From the NCBI GenBank assembly GCA_025352665.1, contig JANXSM010000150.1:1-49541 (forward strand): DNA of 49,541 nucleotides. Reading direction: 5' to 3'. This DNA is from Rhodospirillales bacterium. GTDB lineage: Bacteria; Pseudomonadota; Alphaproteobacteria; Acetobacterales; Acetobacteraceae. Below are positions 19,175-28,395 of the stretch, piece after piece. The translations under genes were made by a program, and so were the position numbers. Numbering within the stretch: the first letter of the stretch is position 1; every line of letters starts with the position of its first letter. The notes under the pieces were generated by a model, which worked only from the letters and a program-made list of their open reading frames with translations, was not told the DNA's origin and ran no database searches.

Positions 19175-20241
19175 CGCCGCCATCTCCGACCCGCCAGGAT
19201 CGCCAGCCTGCCTGAGGCGCCGACGATGCCCTGTTTCATGAACAACGATGCAAGGATCAGGCACACGCTGAGTGCGATCAGGTTGGCGCCCGGCATCAGG
19301 CCGCCCAACTCGGCCCGCAGCCAGCTTTCCAGCGGGATGACGAGAAGTGCGCCGAGGAGCGGGCCATATATCGTCCCCAGGCCGCCGATCAGCGCGATCA
19401 GGGCGAATTTGACGCCGAAATCGAACAGCGACAGCAGCGCGGACGGGTCCGCGACCCGAACCTGCATCAGGAACAGCCCGCCGCCGATGCCGGTCAGCGC
19501 CGCGCTGATGGCCATGCCCTTGAGCTTCACCCGCAGCACGTCGATCCCCGCGGCCCGGGCGGCCTGCTCGTTGTCGCGGACGGCCTGCAGGTAGTAGCCG
19601 AGGCGAGACCGCTTGATGGCGATCACGACCATCAGGCAAAGCGCGGCGAAACCAAGCATCAGCAGGGCATAGGAAAATCGGTCACGGAAGATCATGTTCG
19701 CCAGGCCCGGGCGGAACGGGATCGACATGCCTCGCGTGCCGCCCGTGGCCCATTCCATGTAGTTGCCCAAGGCCAGGGCCACCTCGGTGAAGGCCATCGT
19801 GGCAATGGCGAAAAACGGTCCTCGCAGCCTGAACACCGGCCATGACAGAACGCATGCGACCAGGGCTGCAAGGGCTGCCGCCGGGATAAGCCCAAGCCAG
19901 GGCGACACGCCGGCCCTCAGATACAGATTGGCCGTGGTGTAGGCGCCGACGGCGAAAAATACGCTATGGGCGAGCGAAAACTGCCCGCCGAAGCCGCCGA
20001 TGATGTTCCACGCGCTCGACAGGCCGGCGAAGAGAAGCGCCGTCGCCAGCGTGTTCAACGTGAAGCTGTCACCGGAAAAGAGGGTGACAAGGCCAAGCAG
20101 CATCGCCAGCACCAGCAGCGCCAGCGGCATTTCGCCAAGGAACGTCTTGACCGGCACCAGGCGTGCGGTTGCAGGCTGCGGCCTGGTCAGGCTGGCCAGG
20201 ATGGGCTGCGTCACCTTGTGGTCTCCGTTTTCAAGACTCAC
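19171..20241 (-). CDS. livM: Branched-chain-type ABC transporter permease LivM
   Basis: A 356-residue polytopic permease with about ten hydrophobic segments, the first around residues 38-57 (ALLVLAMLLGLVTLFSG). NIIGGFGGQFSLAHSVFFAVGAY is the typical LivM motif, and DNEQAARAAGIDVLRVKLKGMAISA is the ATPase-contacting loop. The N-terminal 35 residues are hydrophilic. The start overlaps the end of livH by 11 bases, and the stop overlaps livG. It forms the membrane channel with LivH. Confidence 0.9.
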   Translation of the reverse strand: MSLENGDHKVTQPILASLTRPQPATARLVPVKTFLGEMPLALLVLAMLLGLVTLFSGDSFTLNTLATALLFAGLSSAWNIIGGFGGQFSLAHSVFFAVGAYTTANLYLRAGVSPWLGLIPAAALAALVACVLSWPVFRLRGPFFAIATMAFTEVALALGNYMEWATGGTRGMSIPFRPGLANMIFRDRFSYALLMLGFAALCLMVVIAIKRSRLGYYLQAVRDNEQAARAAGIDVLRVKLKGMAISAALTGIGGGLFLMQVRVADPSALLSLFDFGVKFALIALIGGLGTIYGPLLGALLVIPLESWLRAELGGLMPGANLIALSVCLILASLFMKQGIVGASGRLAILAGRRWRR

Positions 20242-21118
20242 GCAGGCCGACCTCTTCCGCGCCGATCTGGCCGAACAATCCGGATGGCCGAATGATCAGC
20301 ACGGCAATGAACACGCCGAACAGCACCGCATGCTTCAAGGCGGGATCCAGGTAGTATCCGGCGAACGCCTCGGTCAGGCCCACGATGAAGCCGCCGACAT
20401 AGGCGCCTGGCACGCTGCCGAGCCCGCCGAGCACCACCACCGCGAAGGCCGGCAGGATGAAGCTCGTGCCGATCTGTGGCGACAGCGAATAGATCGGCGC
20501 CAGCAGGCATCCGGCAAACCCCGCCAGCATGGTGCCGATGCCGAAGGTGAGCATGTATATCCGGTCGACATTCACGCCCATCAGGCGCGCCGCTGACCGA
20601 TCCTGTGCCACCGCCCGGATGGCGCGGCCGAGCATGCTGTATCTGAGGAACACGCCCAGGGCCACGGTGACCAGCGTTGCCGCCGCAAGGGCGATGAGGC
20701 GAACCAGGCCGACTTGGACGCCGGCGAGATCGACGCTGATCTGTGCCACGCGGCTGGTCACGCTGTAGGCGGCCCCGCCGGTGGCGGCGAGCACGACGTT
20801 CTCCAGCAGCATGAGCAGGCCGAAGGTGGCAAAGATCTGCATCGCCGGTTCCGTGCGCAGCGGCGCCAGGATAAGGCGCTGGACCACGGCGCCCACGACG
20901 AACAGGCATGGCAGGACCACGATCAGGGTGAGATAGGGATCGAGATGCAGGTAGGTGTAGCCGGCGTAGGTGCCATACATCCCCAGCATCACAAACTCGC
21001 CCTGGGCGAAGTTGACGATGCGGATCACGCCAAAGATCAGGTTCAGTCCCACGCTGACCAGCGCGTAGATGCCGCCCAGCAAAATGCCGACCGCGATGAC
21101 GTTGATGAGGTCTGCCAT
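20231..21118 (-). CDS. livH: Branched-chain-type ABC transporter permease LivH
   Basis: A 295-residue permease opening MADLINVIAVGILLGGIYALVSVGLNLIFGVIRIVNFAQGEFVMLG, the standard LivH first two helices. The cytoplasmic loop RAVAQDRSAARLMGVNVDRIYMLTFG contacts the ATPases. About eight transmembrane segments. It lies 36 bp after livK in the same operon. The family is certain; the substrate is not. Confidence 0.9.
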   Translation of the reverse strand: MADLINVIAVGILLGGIYALVSVGLNLIFGVIRIVNFAQGEFVMLGMYGTYAGYTYLHLDPYLTLIVVLPCLFVVGAVVQRLILAPLRTEPAMQIFATFGLLMLLENVVLAATGGAAYSVTSRVAQISVDLAGVQVGLVRLIALAAATLVTVALGVFLRYSMLGRAIRAVAQDRSAARLMGVNVDRIYMLTFGIGTMLAGFAGCLLAPIYSLSPQIGTSFILPAFAVVVLGGLGSVPGAYVGGFIVGLTEAFAGYYLDPALKHAVLFGVFIAVLIIRPSGLFGQIGAEEVGLRES

Positions 21119-21154
21119 GCCGCGCGTCCCGCTTTGCCCAGGCCTGTGCCGGCC

Positions 21155-22372
21155 CTATTTCCGGCCGAGATCAAGCATCGCAACACCGGCCGCGAGCGTC
21201 TCTTTCGGAAAGACCGCCCTGACCTGCCCGTTCTGCCACTGCGCGATGATCGGCAAGGCGCGCACGTTCTGCATCGTCTTGTCGAATTTCACGCCATAGC
21301 CCGTCTCATAGGTGCCGAATGGCTGGTCCATCTTCGCCGCGGCCGCGATCACCTTTTCGTAGCCGGTGGAGCCCGCGGCCGAAAGCGCCTGCAGCAGGAT
21401 CTTCATGCCGACAAACGCGCTCATGGATTGCGGGGCGATCGGGTCGCGGTTGTATTTCGCCTGGTATGATTTGAGAAACGCCGCGGCGCCCGGACCGTAA
21501 GCCTCGCCGATATCAGAGCGCGGATAGGACACCAGCAGGATGCCATCGAGGAACTCCTTGCCGACCGCGTCGCGCGTTTCGAACGTGTCGCCGGTGCCCA
21601 CCAGCATCATCGCGGCGGGCTTGAAGTTCTGCTCGCGCGCGGTGCGCAGCAGCAGGTTGTGGTCGGTCACGTAGCCGGTCGAAAGCCACAGGTCCGGCGC
21701 GGCGTTCTTGGCGCGAAGGATCGAATCTGACAGATCGATGGCGCGGGCGCTGTGCGAGCCCATGCTCACCTGGATGCCGGCCGCTTTCAGCAGCTGCTCC
21801 TGCTCCTTGGCGATCGAGGTGCCGAATGACGAATCTTCGTGTTCGATCCACACCTTGAACGCCTGCGACGTCCGGCCGAGCTTCGGCAGCACCAGCTGCA
21901 GCACCCCCTCCACCGACCGGCGCGCGAAGGCCGAGCTGTCCGGGCCGCTGCGCGCGAAGTTCGGCAGGCCGCGATCCGTGAGGTCGCGCGAGAGCGCGTT
22001 GGTCTCCCAGAACAGCATGTTGTTGTTCAGCGCGGCCTCGCTGGCGGCATTGGAGATTGCGGTGACATATGTGCCTGACAGCAGGTCGACCTTGTCGCGA
22101 CCGATGAGCTGTTCGACGGCGGCGATGGCTTCCTGGGCGCTGGTGGCGCTGGCGCGGACGATGACGATCTTGCGGCCGAGAACGCCACCCTTGGCATTCG
22201 CCTCATCGACGGCGAGATCAAAGCCACGGGTCATTTCATCGCCGTAGAGCGCCATGCCGCCGGAAAAGGGATTGACCACCCCGATTTTCAGATCCTGCGC
22301 GGCGGCGCTGCCGAGTGTCAGCATCAGAGCCGCGGCGATGGCCGAAGTGCGACGAGCCCAAAAAGCGGTCAT
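21155..22372 (-). CDS. livK: ABC transporter substrate-binding protein (LivK-like)
   Basis: A 405-residue periplasmic binding protein of the leucine-binding (Peripla_BP_6) type. I start at ATG 22372 because AGGA precedes it and a clean signal peptide follows (TSAIAAALMLTLGSAAAQ, cleavage about residue 25). The mature start DLKIGVVNPFSGGMALYGDEMTRGFDLAVDEANAKGGVLGRKI is diagnostic. The ligand is unknown; the family in such loci binds amino acids, amides or aromatic acids. It is the first gene of the transporter part, separated from the monooxygenase gene by 117 bp that contain a motif shared with the central promoter. Confidence 0.9.
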   Translation of the reverse strand: MTAFWARRTSAIAAALMLTLGSAAAQDLKIGVVNPFSGGMALYGDEMTRGFDLAVDEANAKGGVLGRKIVIVRASATSAQEAIAAVEQLIGRDKVDLLSGTYVTAISNAASEAALNNNMLFWETNALSRDLTDRGLPNFARSGPDSSAFARRSVEGVLQLVLPKLGRTSQAFKVWIEHEDSSFGTSIAKEQEQLLKAAGIQVSMGSHSARAIDLSDSILRAKNAAPDLWLSTGYVTDHNLLLRTAREQNFKPAAMMLVGTGDTFETRDAVGKEFLDGILLVSYPRSDIGEAYGPGAAAFLKSYQAKYNRDPIAPQSMSAFVGMKILLQALSAAGSTGYEKVIAAAAKMDQPFGTYETGYGVKFDKTMQNVRALPIIAQWQNGQVRAVFPKETLAAGVAMLDLGRK

Positions 22373-22462
22373 TCCTGTGTTTCCCTGTCTCGCCCGGTCG
22401 GATTTTGATCCAACTCGCAATGCCGTTGTCGCCAGCAAATTATAGACTATGAGAATAGCGTG

Positions 22463-22487
22463 TAGCTTACGATCCACAAGCGAATTA
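22463..22487. promoter_or_regulatory. 25-bp motif shared with central divergent promoter (copy 1)
   Basis: TAGCTTACGATC followed by CACAAGCGAATTA matches 21 of 25 bases at 32080-32104. It lies 90 bp upstream of livK, abutting the end of the monooxygenase gene. It is a candidate operator of the locus regulator (the MarR protein at 41.5-42.1 kb is one candidate). Regulation is inference. Confidence 0.45.
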
Positions 22488-22489
22488 AT

Positions 22490-23794
22490 TCACTTTGCTG
22501 CCGTCGCGCGCCGGCGCTCGGTGGCAAGCGCGGCGCGATACTCCTGCGGGTCAAGCTCCAGGCCGTAGCGGGGGCTGTCAGGATACAGGGCTGCGATTCG
22601 TGCCTGTTCGCGTCCTATGCCGGCCTGCATCGCAGGCTGGCTGGGCAGGCCGACCTTCCCGGTGACCAGGTTGGCGACCCATTCGGCCTGGTCGTCCATC
22701 ATACGGATGTTGCCGCCGCCGGTGACGTTGAAGAAGCCCATGAAATACAGGCCGGGCGCGTCGGGATGGACGACGCGGCGGTAGAGATTGAGCCAATGGC
22801 CACGCACCGGCGAGAGTGCTGCAGACAGGAAGGGCAGGTCGATCTCATAGCCGGTGGCCGCGATGATCGTGTCGTAGCGCCCGCGCGTGCCATCCACAAA
22901 ACAGACTTCGTCGCCCGAGACGGATGCAATGCCGGGCCTGGCCGAGATCCGGCCCCAGATGAACTGGGCCATCAGCAGATGGTGGCCGGCGGGATGGGTC
23001 CGTTGCTTTGGCGTCACGAAGCCCCATTGTTCCATCCGCCCATGGGCGATGCGGGCGATCGTCTCGCGGATCGTCCGCCGGATTGCCCAGGGCATCCAGC
23101 GGCTTTCGAGTTTCGCCAGGATGCGCGCGGTAGGAACGCCCAGGAACATGCGCGGCATGAACAGCACGGCGGACCGCGCCACCATCGTGACCGAGGCGGT
23201 GATGGCACAGATATCGGCCGCGATGTCGCAGGCCGAATTGCCGACGCCCACAACCAGCACGTGCTTGCCCCTGAAAGGCTCTGGCGTGCGATAGCTGTGG
23301 CTGTGCAAATAATCGCCGGTGAACCGCTTCGCGATGGGGGGATGCCTGGGCACGCCCTGGTGTCCGGATGCCACCACCACGGCGTCGAAATGTTCGGCCG
23401 AACCATCCCCCAGCCGCACCGTCCAGCCTCCCGAGCCGTCCTGCTCGACCGCCGCCACGCGCGTGCGGAAGCGGATCAGGTCGCGAAGGCCGAAGGTGTC
23501 GGCGTAGGATTCCAGATAGCGCGCAACAGCCGCGTGGTCGGGGTAGAGCGGTGTGTCTGCGGGAAACGGGAAGTCCCGATAGGCGGTGACCCGGTTTTCG
23601 GAGTTGAGATGCAGCGAGGCGTAGGCCGGGCTCTGGCCGTTGTCGTTTTCATAGACCCACAGGCCGCCGATTTGCGAGCCGAGTTCGAACACGCGCACCG
23701 CGAGGCCGGCCTGCACCAGATGCCTGGCGGCACTCAGCCCTGCCGCACCGGCCCCGATCACGGCGATGCGTCTCGCCGCGGCCGCACTAGACAT
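22490..23794 (-). CDS. Flavin-containing monooxygenase
   Basis: About 434 residues; a class B FAD/NADPH monooxygenase that would hydroxylate or Baeyer-Villiger-oxidise a soft substrate. The FAD motif is IAVIGAGAAGLSAARHL near the N-terminus, the FMO fingerprint FTGDYLHSHSYR sits about residue 160-171, and the NADPH motif is VLVVGVGNSACDIAAD. The fingerprint is closer to FMO (HSxxY) than to the Baeyer-Villiger form ending in W. ATG 23794 overlaps the SDR stop by eight bases; an ATG at 23830 would add 12 residues. It is the last catabolic gene before livK. The substrate may be a ketone, amine or sulfide made upstream. Confidence 0.85.
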   Translation of the reverse strand: MSSAAAARRIAVIGAGAAGLSAARHLVQAGLAVRVFELGSQIGGLWVYENDNGQSPAYASLHLNSENRVTAYRDFPFPADTPLYPDHAAVARYLESYADTFGLRDLIRFRTRVAAVEQDGSGGWTVRLGDGSAEHFDAVVVASGHQGVPRHPPIAKRFTGDYLHSHSYRTPEPFRGKHVLVVGVGNSACDIAADICAITASVTMVARSAVLFMPRMFLGVPTARILAKLESRWMPWAIRRTIRETIARIAHGRMEQWGFVTPKQRTHPAGHHLLMAQFIWGRISARPGIASVSGDEVCFVDGTRGRYDTIIAATGYEIDLPFLSAALSPVRGHWLNLYRRVVHPDAPGLYFMGFFNVTGGGNIRMMDDQAEWVANLVTGKVGLPSQPAMQAGIGREQARIAALYPDSPRYGLELDPQEYRAALATERRRATAAK

Positions 23795-24608
23795 CGCGGC
23801 CGCCGCCAGACGGGGTTCCATACCCGACACGGGGTATGAAGCTCATGATGTTGCGGCTGAAGGCACCGTCCACGACGATCTCCTCGCCGTTCACGTAATG
23901 CGACCGGGGCGAGGCCAGGAACAGGATGGCATCGGCGACATCCTGCGGCTGGCCGATCCGCGCCGTGGGAATGACGGCGGACCGGCGCTCGGTGGCGCCT
24001 GGCTCGTCGTAGAACGACTGGCTCAGCGGTGTCTGGATCATACCCGGGCTGACGCAGTTGCTGCGTATCCCGTGCACGCTCCATTCGGTGGCGAGTTGTC
24101 GCGAGAGCATCACCACGCCGGCCTTGGCCACGCTGTAGGCGCCGCCGAAGCCGGTGGCATGGTGGGCCGCGATGGAGGCGACATGGATGATTGCCCCGCC
24201 GCGGCCGTGCATCTGGCGCCCGAACATCTGGGCGCAGAGGAAGTATCCGGTGAGGTTGACGGCCAGCAGCGCATTCCATTCCGCAAACGCAAGGCTTTCC
24301 AGCGGGCCGGGGCGCAGCAGTCCGGCGTTGTTGACCAGGATGTCGCATGGCCCCAGGGCCGCCATGCCGCCCGCCGCCGCCGCCTCCACGCTTGCGGGGT
24401 CGGCCACGTCGCAGGCCAGGGCCGCGGCCTGGCCGCCGGTTGCCTGGATCTCGGCCAGGGTCTCCTGCAGGTTTTTGGCGTCGCGGTCGATCAGTCCAAC
24501 CCGGCATCCGGCTTTGGCCAGCGCCACGGACGTTGCCCGGCCGATCCCGCCGCCGGCGCCGGTCACGATCGCGGTCCGGCCATCAAGGCCCAGCCAGTCC
24601 GTGTTCAT
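23787..24608 (-). CDS. Short-chain dehydrogenase/reductase (SDR)
   Basis: A 273-residue classical SDR. The cofactor motif is TAIVTGAGGGIGRA (about residues 12-25), followed by LVNNAG, the catalytic Ser in IIHVASIAA, and YSVAKAG (YxxxK). DRD after the second beta strand (GLIDRDAKNL) indicates NAD(H) preference. The C-terminus YVNGEEIVVDGAFSRNIMSFIPR is typical. It overlaps hyuB by ATGA, so it belongs to the HyuAB operon. Likely oxidises a secondary alcohol or 3-hydroxyacyl intermediate. Confidence 0.9.
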   Translation of the reverse strand: MNTDWLGLDGRTAIVTGAGGGIGRATSVALAKAGCRVGLIDRDAKNLQETLAEIQATGGQAAALACDVADPASVEAAAAGGMAALGPCDILVNNAGLLRPGPLESLAFAEWNALLAVNLTGYFLCAQMFGRQMHGRGGAIIHVASIAAHHATGFGGAYSVAKAGVVMLSRQLATEWSVHGIRSNCVSPGMIQTPLSQSFYDEPGATERRSAVIPTARIGQPQDVADAILFLASPRSHYVNGEEIVVDGAFSRNIMSFIPRVGYGTPSGGGRDV

Positions 24609-26362
24609 GCCCGCACCCGCATCGTGCTGCGCCGGGCCGCACTCGCCGCCGGGTCGAGTGTGTGGCGATGGCGGTCGCCGAGCGGAACAGCGCGCGCGAT
24701 CACCACGCCGTAGCTGTCCTCCGCAACCTGGCGGGTCACCAGTCCTGCATCGAGGTCGCGCACGACCGCATCCAGATCACGGTCCAGCGGGTCGCCGTAG
24801 CCACCGCCGCCCGGGGATGCCATCCGAACCTGGTCGCCGGCCTTGAGCGTGATCCGGTCGGCCTTGGAGCGCATCGGCGGCACCCAGTCCTGGCCTGCGA
24901 TGCGAAAGCGCACGTCGTTCGCAGCGGCGGCCCCACCGCCCTCGATGCCTTGCGGCCGATGGTCGACGCGATCGCCCAGGATCGACACGACGCAATCGCC
25001 CAGCATCGTGAACCCGTAGGTCGAGCCACAGCCGCCGCGATGCTGGCCAGCCCCGCCGGAATCATCGCGAATGGCATAGTGGTCGAAGCGCAACGGGTAG
25101 CGATGCTCGGACATCTCGACCGACATGAACTTGGCCATCGAGCCAGGCGGCGTGCCGTTGACCAGGCCGTCGGACACCCGGCTGCCGCCATAGCCGCCGG
25201 GATAAGGATAAACCGCGACGTAATAGCCGCCGTTGCCGGCATGCCGGCCCGACACGGTGGCAACCCCGGTGGTCCCGAACGGTGCGGCCGGCACCAGTTC
25301 TGGAATGGCCTGGGCCAGGGCTGCGAAGACCACGTCGACCACGCGCTGCACCACGTCCGTCGTGCCGCCGACCGGCGAGGGATATTGCGCGGCCAGGATG
25401 GATCGGTCGGGGATGGTGAAGCGCGTTGGCCGGAACGCGCCGCCGTTGACGGGCACGCCGGGGAAGATGTGCTTCAGCGCCACGAGGCACATCGACTTGG
25501 TTGTGCCGTCGGAGATGTTCATCGGGCCGCGCGCGGTCGGCGCGGTGCCGGTGAAATCGAAATGCAGATCCGAGCCGGCCACGGTGATGGCAAGCGCCAC
25601 CTGCAGCGACGCGTCATCGACGCCGTCATTGTCGAACCAGTCGAGGGCGGTATAGGTCCCGTCTGGAATTTCGGCGATGTAGGAGCGCATCTGCTGTTCG
25701 GAGCGGTCCATCAATTCCGCGATGCAGGCCCGCAATGTGGCCTCGCCGTATTTGGCGAACAGCGCCTCCAGCCCGCGCCGGCCGATGGCGAACACGTTGA
25801 CCATCGCTGCAAGATCGCCCTTGAGTTGCTCCGGCAGGCGGACATTGGCGACGATGAGGCGCACCACCGCCTCGTTGTAGCGCCCCTGATCATACAGCTT
25901 GAGTGGCGGAATGATGATCCCTTCCTGGTGGATCTCGGTCGCCGACGGCGCCCAGCCGCCGGGCACGCTGCCGCCCATGTCCATCCAGTGGCCGGTGTTG
26001 GCGAACAGCGCAAAAAGCCGGTCGCCGACAAAAACCGGAGAGACCAGCACCACGTCGTTGAGATGGGTGCCGCTGAGATAAGGATCATTGACCATCCACA
26101 GGTCGCCGTCCCGGAACCCGCCCTCGGCTGTGGCCACCGCGATCACTTGCTGCACGGTCCATTGCATGTTGGCGAGGAACTGCGGCAGGCCATAGCCACC
26201 CTGCGCGATGGTCTCGCCGGTATGGGCGTCGTACAGCCCGTGGGCGCAGTCGTTGGTCTCGGATATGATCGGCGAGATCGCGGCGCGGATCAGATGCAGG
26301 TCCATCTCGTCAGCGATCTGATCCAGCGCGCCGCGCACCACGGCCAAGGTGACAGGATCCAT
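24605..26362 (-). CDS. Hydantoinase B/oxoprolinase family protein (HyuB)
   Basis: A 585-residue subunit starting MDPVTLAVVRGALDQIADEMDLHL, the standard HyuB opening. Typical blocks follow: NDPYLSGTHLNDV, ANTGHWMDMGG (metal-site histidines) and the glycine-rich PGGGGYGDPLDRD near the C-terminus. With HyuA it forms an ATP-dependent enzyme that opens a cyclic amide (hydantoin, oxoproline, lactam), or carboxylates a ketone in the related acetone/acetophenone carboxylases. Its ATG shares the A of the hyuA stop. Exact chemistry cannot be assigned; no gamma subunit of the acetone carboxylase type is present. Confidence 0.88.
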   Translation of the reverse strand: MDPVTLAVVRGALDQIADEMDLHLIRAAISPIISETNDCAHGLYDAHTGETIAQGGYGLPQFLANMQWTVQQVIAVATAEGGFRDGDLWMVNDPYLSGTHLNDVVLVSPVFVGDRLFALFANTGHWMDMGGSVPGGWAPSATEIHQEGIIIPPLKLYDQGRYNEAVVRLIVANVRLPEQLKGDLAAMVNVFAIGRRGLEALFAKYGEATLRACIAELMDRSEQQMRSYIAEIPDGTYTALDWFDNDGVDDASLQVALAITVAGSDLHFDFTGTAPTARGPMNISDGTTKSMCLVALKHIFPGVPVNGGAFRPTRFTIPDRSILAAQYPSPVGGTTDVVQRVVDVVFAALAQAIPELVPAAPFGTTGVATVSGRHAGNGGYYVAVYPYPGGYGGSRVSDGLVNGTPPGSMAKFMSVEMSEHRYPLRFDHYAIRDDSGGAGQHRGGCGSTYGFTMLGDCVVSILGDRVDHRPQGIEGGGAAAANDVRFRIAGQDWVPPMRSKADRITLKAGDQVRMASPGGGGYGDPLDRDLDAVVRDLDAGLVTRQVAEDSYGVVIARAVPLGDRHRHTLDPAASAARRSTMRVRA

Positions 26363-28395
26363 CACAGCATCTCCACCAGGACATTGCCGAATGCGTCGAC
26401 CCGGGCGCGCATTCCCGGCTCGATCACGCTCGTGGTATCCGATTGTTCCAGGATCGCCGGTCCATCGAACACATCGCCTGGCCGCAAGGCGGCGCGATCG
26501 AAAATCGGCGTTTCGACCCAGCCGCCGAAATAGACCGGCCGGGTGACCGTGGCCACGGCCATGGCCTTGCACACCGCCGCGGGCCTGCGCCCAGCCTGGG
26601 TCACGCGGCGTCCGCACACGGCGGTCTTGAGACTGCATATCGTCACCGGCAGGTCACCCAGCGTGTTGCCGTATTCGGCGCGATAAACCGCGTGGAAAGC
26701 TTCGACCATCCGGTCCAGGCTCCATCCGGCCTCGAGCGGCACGCGCAACGTGTGGATCTGGCCGGCATACGACATCTGGGCGGCACGTTCGACCACCAGG
26801 CCGTCCAACGCGGTTTCGCTTTCGCGGGCCTGGGTCTGTCCATCGGCGAGCTGGTCCGCAAAGACCGACCACACCTCATCGGAGGTCAGGTCGGCAACCC
26901 GCCGCTCGATGGTTTGCGACATGTCGTAGCGCAGGTCGGCGATGGCACATCCCATGGCGCACAGCACCCCGGGATGCGGCGGGATGAGCATGGTCCGCAC
27001 GCCCACCTCGCGCATGATCGCGGCGCCATGCAGCGGGCCGGCACCGCCGAAGGCCACCAGCACGAAGTCCCGGGGGTCATGGCCCTGTTCGACGGAAAGC
27101 AGCCGGGTGCGGCCTGCCATCCGCTGGTTGACGATCGCAAGGATCGCCTCGGCGGCATCCTCCACGCCGAGCCCGATCGTCTCACCCAGCTTTCCGATGG
27201 CGGCGCGTGCCCCCGCGATGTCCAGCCTGGCCAGATGCTTCAGGCCGATCGGGTTGTCGGCATTGATCCGCGACAGGACGGCGTTCACGTCGGTGACGGT
27301 GGGCTCGGTGCCGCCTCGGCCGAAACAGACCGGGCCTGGCACGGCGCCGGCGCTGCGCGGGCCGACCTGCAGGATGCCGCCACGGTCCAGGTAGGCGATC
27401 GATCCGCCGCCCGCTCCGATCGTGTGCACATCGATCATGGGCAGGCGCAGCGACACGCGGAAATCGAGCGCGGTCTCGTCGGACAGGCGTGGCCTGCCGC
27501 CGACAACCACCGCCACGTCGTAGCTTGTGCCGCCCATATCGCCGGTGATGACATTGTCGAACCCGGCCTCCGCCGCCAGCTTCGCCGCCGCCATCACGCC
27601 GGCGGCGGGGCCTGACCGCACGATGTTGGCGGCGCGTGCGCTCAGTTGCTTCAGCGGCACAAGGCCGCCATTGGACTGCATCACCAGCGTGTGCATGCCG
27701 AAGCCGCGCTCGGCCAGCCGGGATTGCAGCCCGGCGGCATAGCGCGACACCAGCGGCTGCAGATAGGCCTGCACGCAGGCCGTGGAGGTGCGCTCGAACT
27801 CGTAAAGCTCGCGCACCACGCTGGAGGATGTCACGACCTGCCACGCGGCGTTGGTCTCCAGCAGGATGGCGCGAACCCGGTCCTCATGCGCTGGATTCAC
27901 GTAGCTGTGCAGGAACGCCACGACGATCGCCTCAACGTCCAGTTCCAGCAGAACAAGGGCCAGGGCGCGCATTTCGGCATCGTCCATCGGCCGGATCACG
28001 GCGCCGGTGTGATCGAGCCGCTCGTCGATCTCCCATCGAAGGTCGCGCGGGATGATCGGGTCCTGCACGCCGGTCATGCCATACATCGCCGGGCGGTCGC
28101 GCCGTCCGAGTTCGAGTATGTCGCGAAACCCCTTGGTCGTGACGAGGGCGCAGCGTGCGCCCTTGCGCTCGATGACCGCGTTGGTGGCGATGGTGGTGCC
28201 GTGCACGATCAGGTCCACGTCGTCAGGCCGGATGCCGGCGGCTTCCAACGCATCGACCAGCCCGCGCGACGGGTCATCCGGGGTGGAGGGCACTTTCAGC
28301 ACCCGGTCGACGCGAAGCCCGTCCTGCGAGAAGAAAAGGTCGGTGAAGGTTCCGCCGACGTCGATGCCCACGACGCCGCGGGTCGCTGCGGTCAT
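26362..28395 (-). CDS. Hydantoinase/oxoprolinase subunit A (HyuA)
   Basis: A 677-residue ATP-binding subunit of the ASKHA fold. The N-terminus VGIDVGGTFTDLFF and the central GDMGGTSYDVAVVVGG are the two phosphate motifs; IDVHTIGAGGGSIAYLD and FGGAGPLHGAAIMREVG are family landmarks. It phosphorylates the substrate carbonyl so that HyuB can hydrolyse or carboxylate it. The ATG at 28395 overlaps the CoA-transferase stop (ATGA). Together with the neighbouring monooxygenase, SDR and CoA-transferase this suggests breakdown of a cyclic amide or a ketone. Confidence 0.9.
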   Translation of the reverse strand: MTAATRGVVGIDVGGTFTDLFFSQDGLRVDRVLKVPSTPDDPSRGLVDALEAAGIRPDDVDLIVHGTTIATNAVIERKGARCALVTTKGFRDILELGRRDRPAMYGMTGVQDPIIPRDLRWEIDERLDHTGAVIRPMDDAEMRALALVLLELDVEAIVVAFLHSYVNPAHEDRVRAILLETNAAWQVVTSSSVVRELYEFERTSTACVQAYLQPLVSRYAAGLQSRLAERGFGMHTLVMQSNGGLVPLKQLSARAANIVRSGPAAGVMAAAKLAAEAGFDNVITGDMGGTSYDVAVVVGGRPRLSDETALDFRVSLRLPMIDVHTIGAGGGSIAYLDRGGILQVGPRSAGAVPGPVCFGRGGTEPTVTDVNAVLSRINADNPIGLKHLARLDIAGARAAIGKLGETIGLGVEDAAEAILAIVNQRMAGRTRLLSVEQGHDPRDFVLVAFGGAGPLHGAAIMREVGVRTMLIPPHPGVLCAMGCAIADLRYDMSQTIERRVADLTSDEVWSVFADQLADGQTQARESETALDGLVVERAAQMSYAGQIHTLRVPLEAGWSLDRMVEAFHAVYRAEYGNTLGDLPVTICSLKTAVCGRRVTQAGRRPAAVCKAMAVATVTRPVYFGGWVETPIFDRAALRPGDVFDGPAILEQSDTTSVIEPGMRARVDAFGNVLVEML

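Noticed and set aside
22490-28395. Acetone or acetophenone carboxylase operon
   Set aside because: HyuA/HyuB-like subunits alone are not diagnostic; the extra small subunits of those carboxylases are not present, so a specific name was not given.
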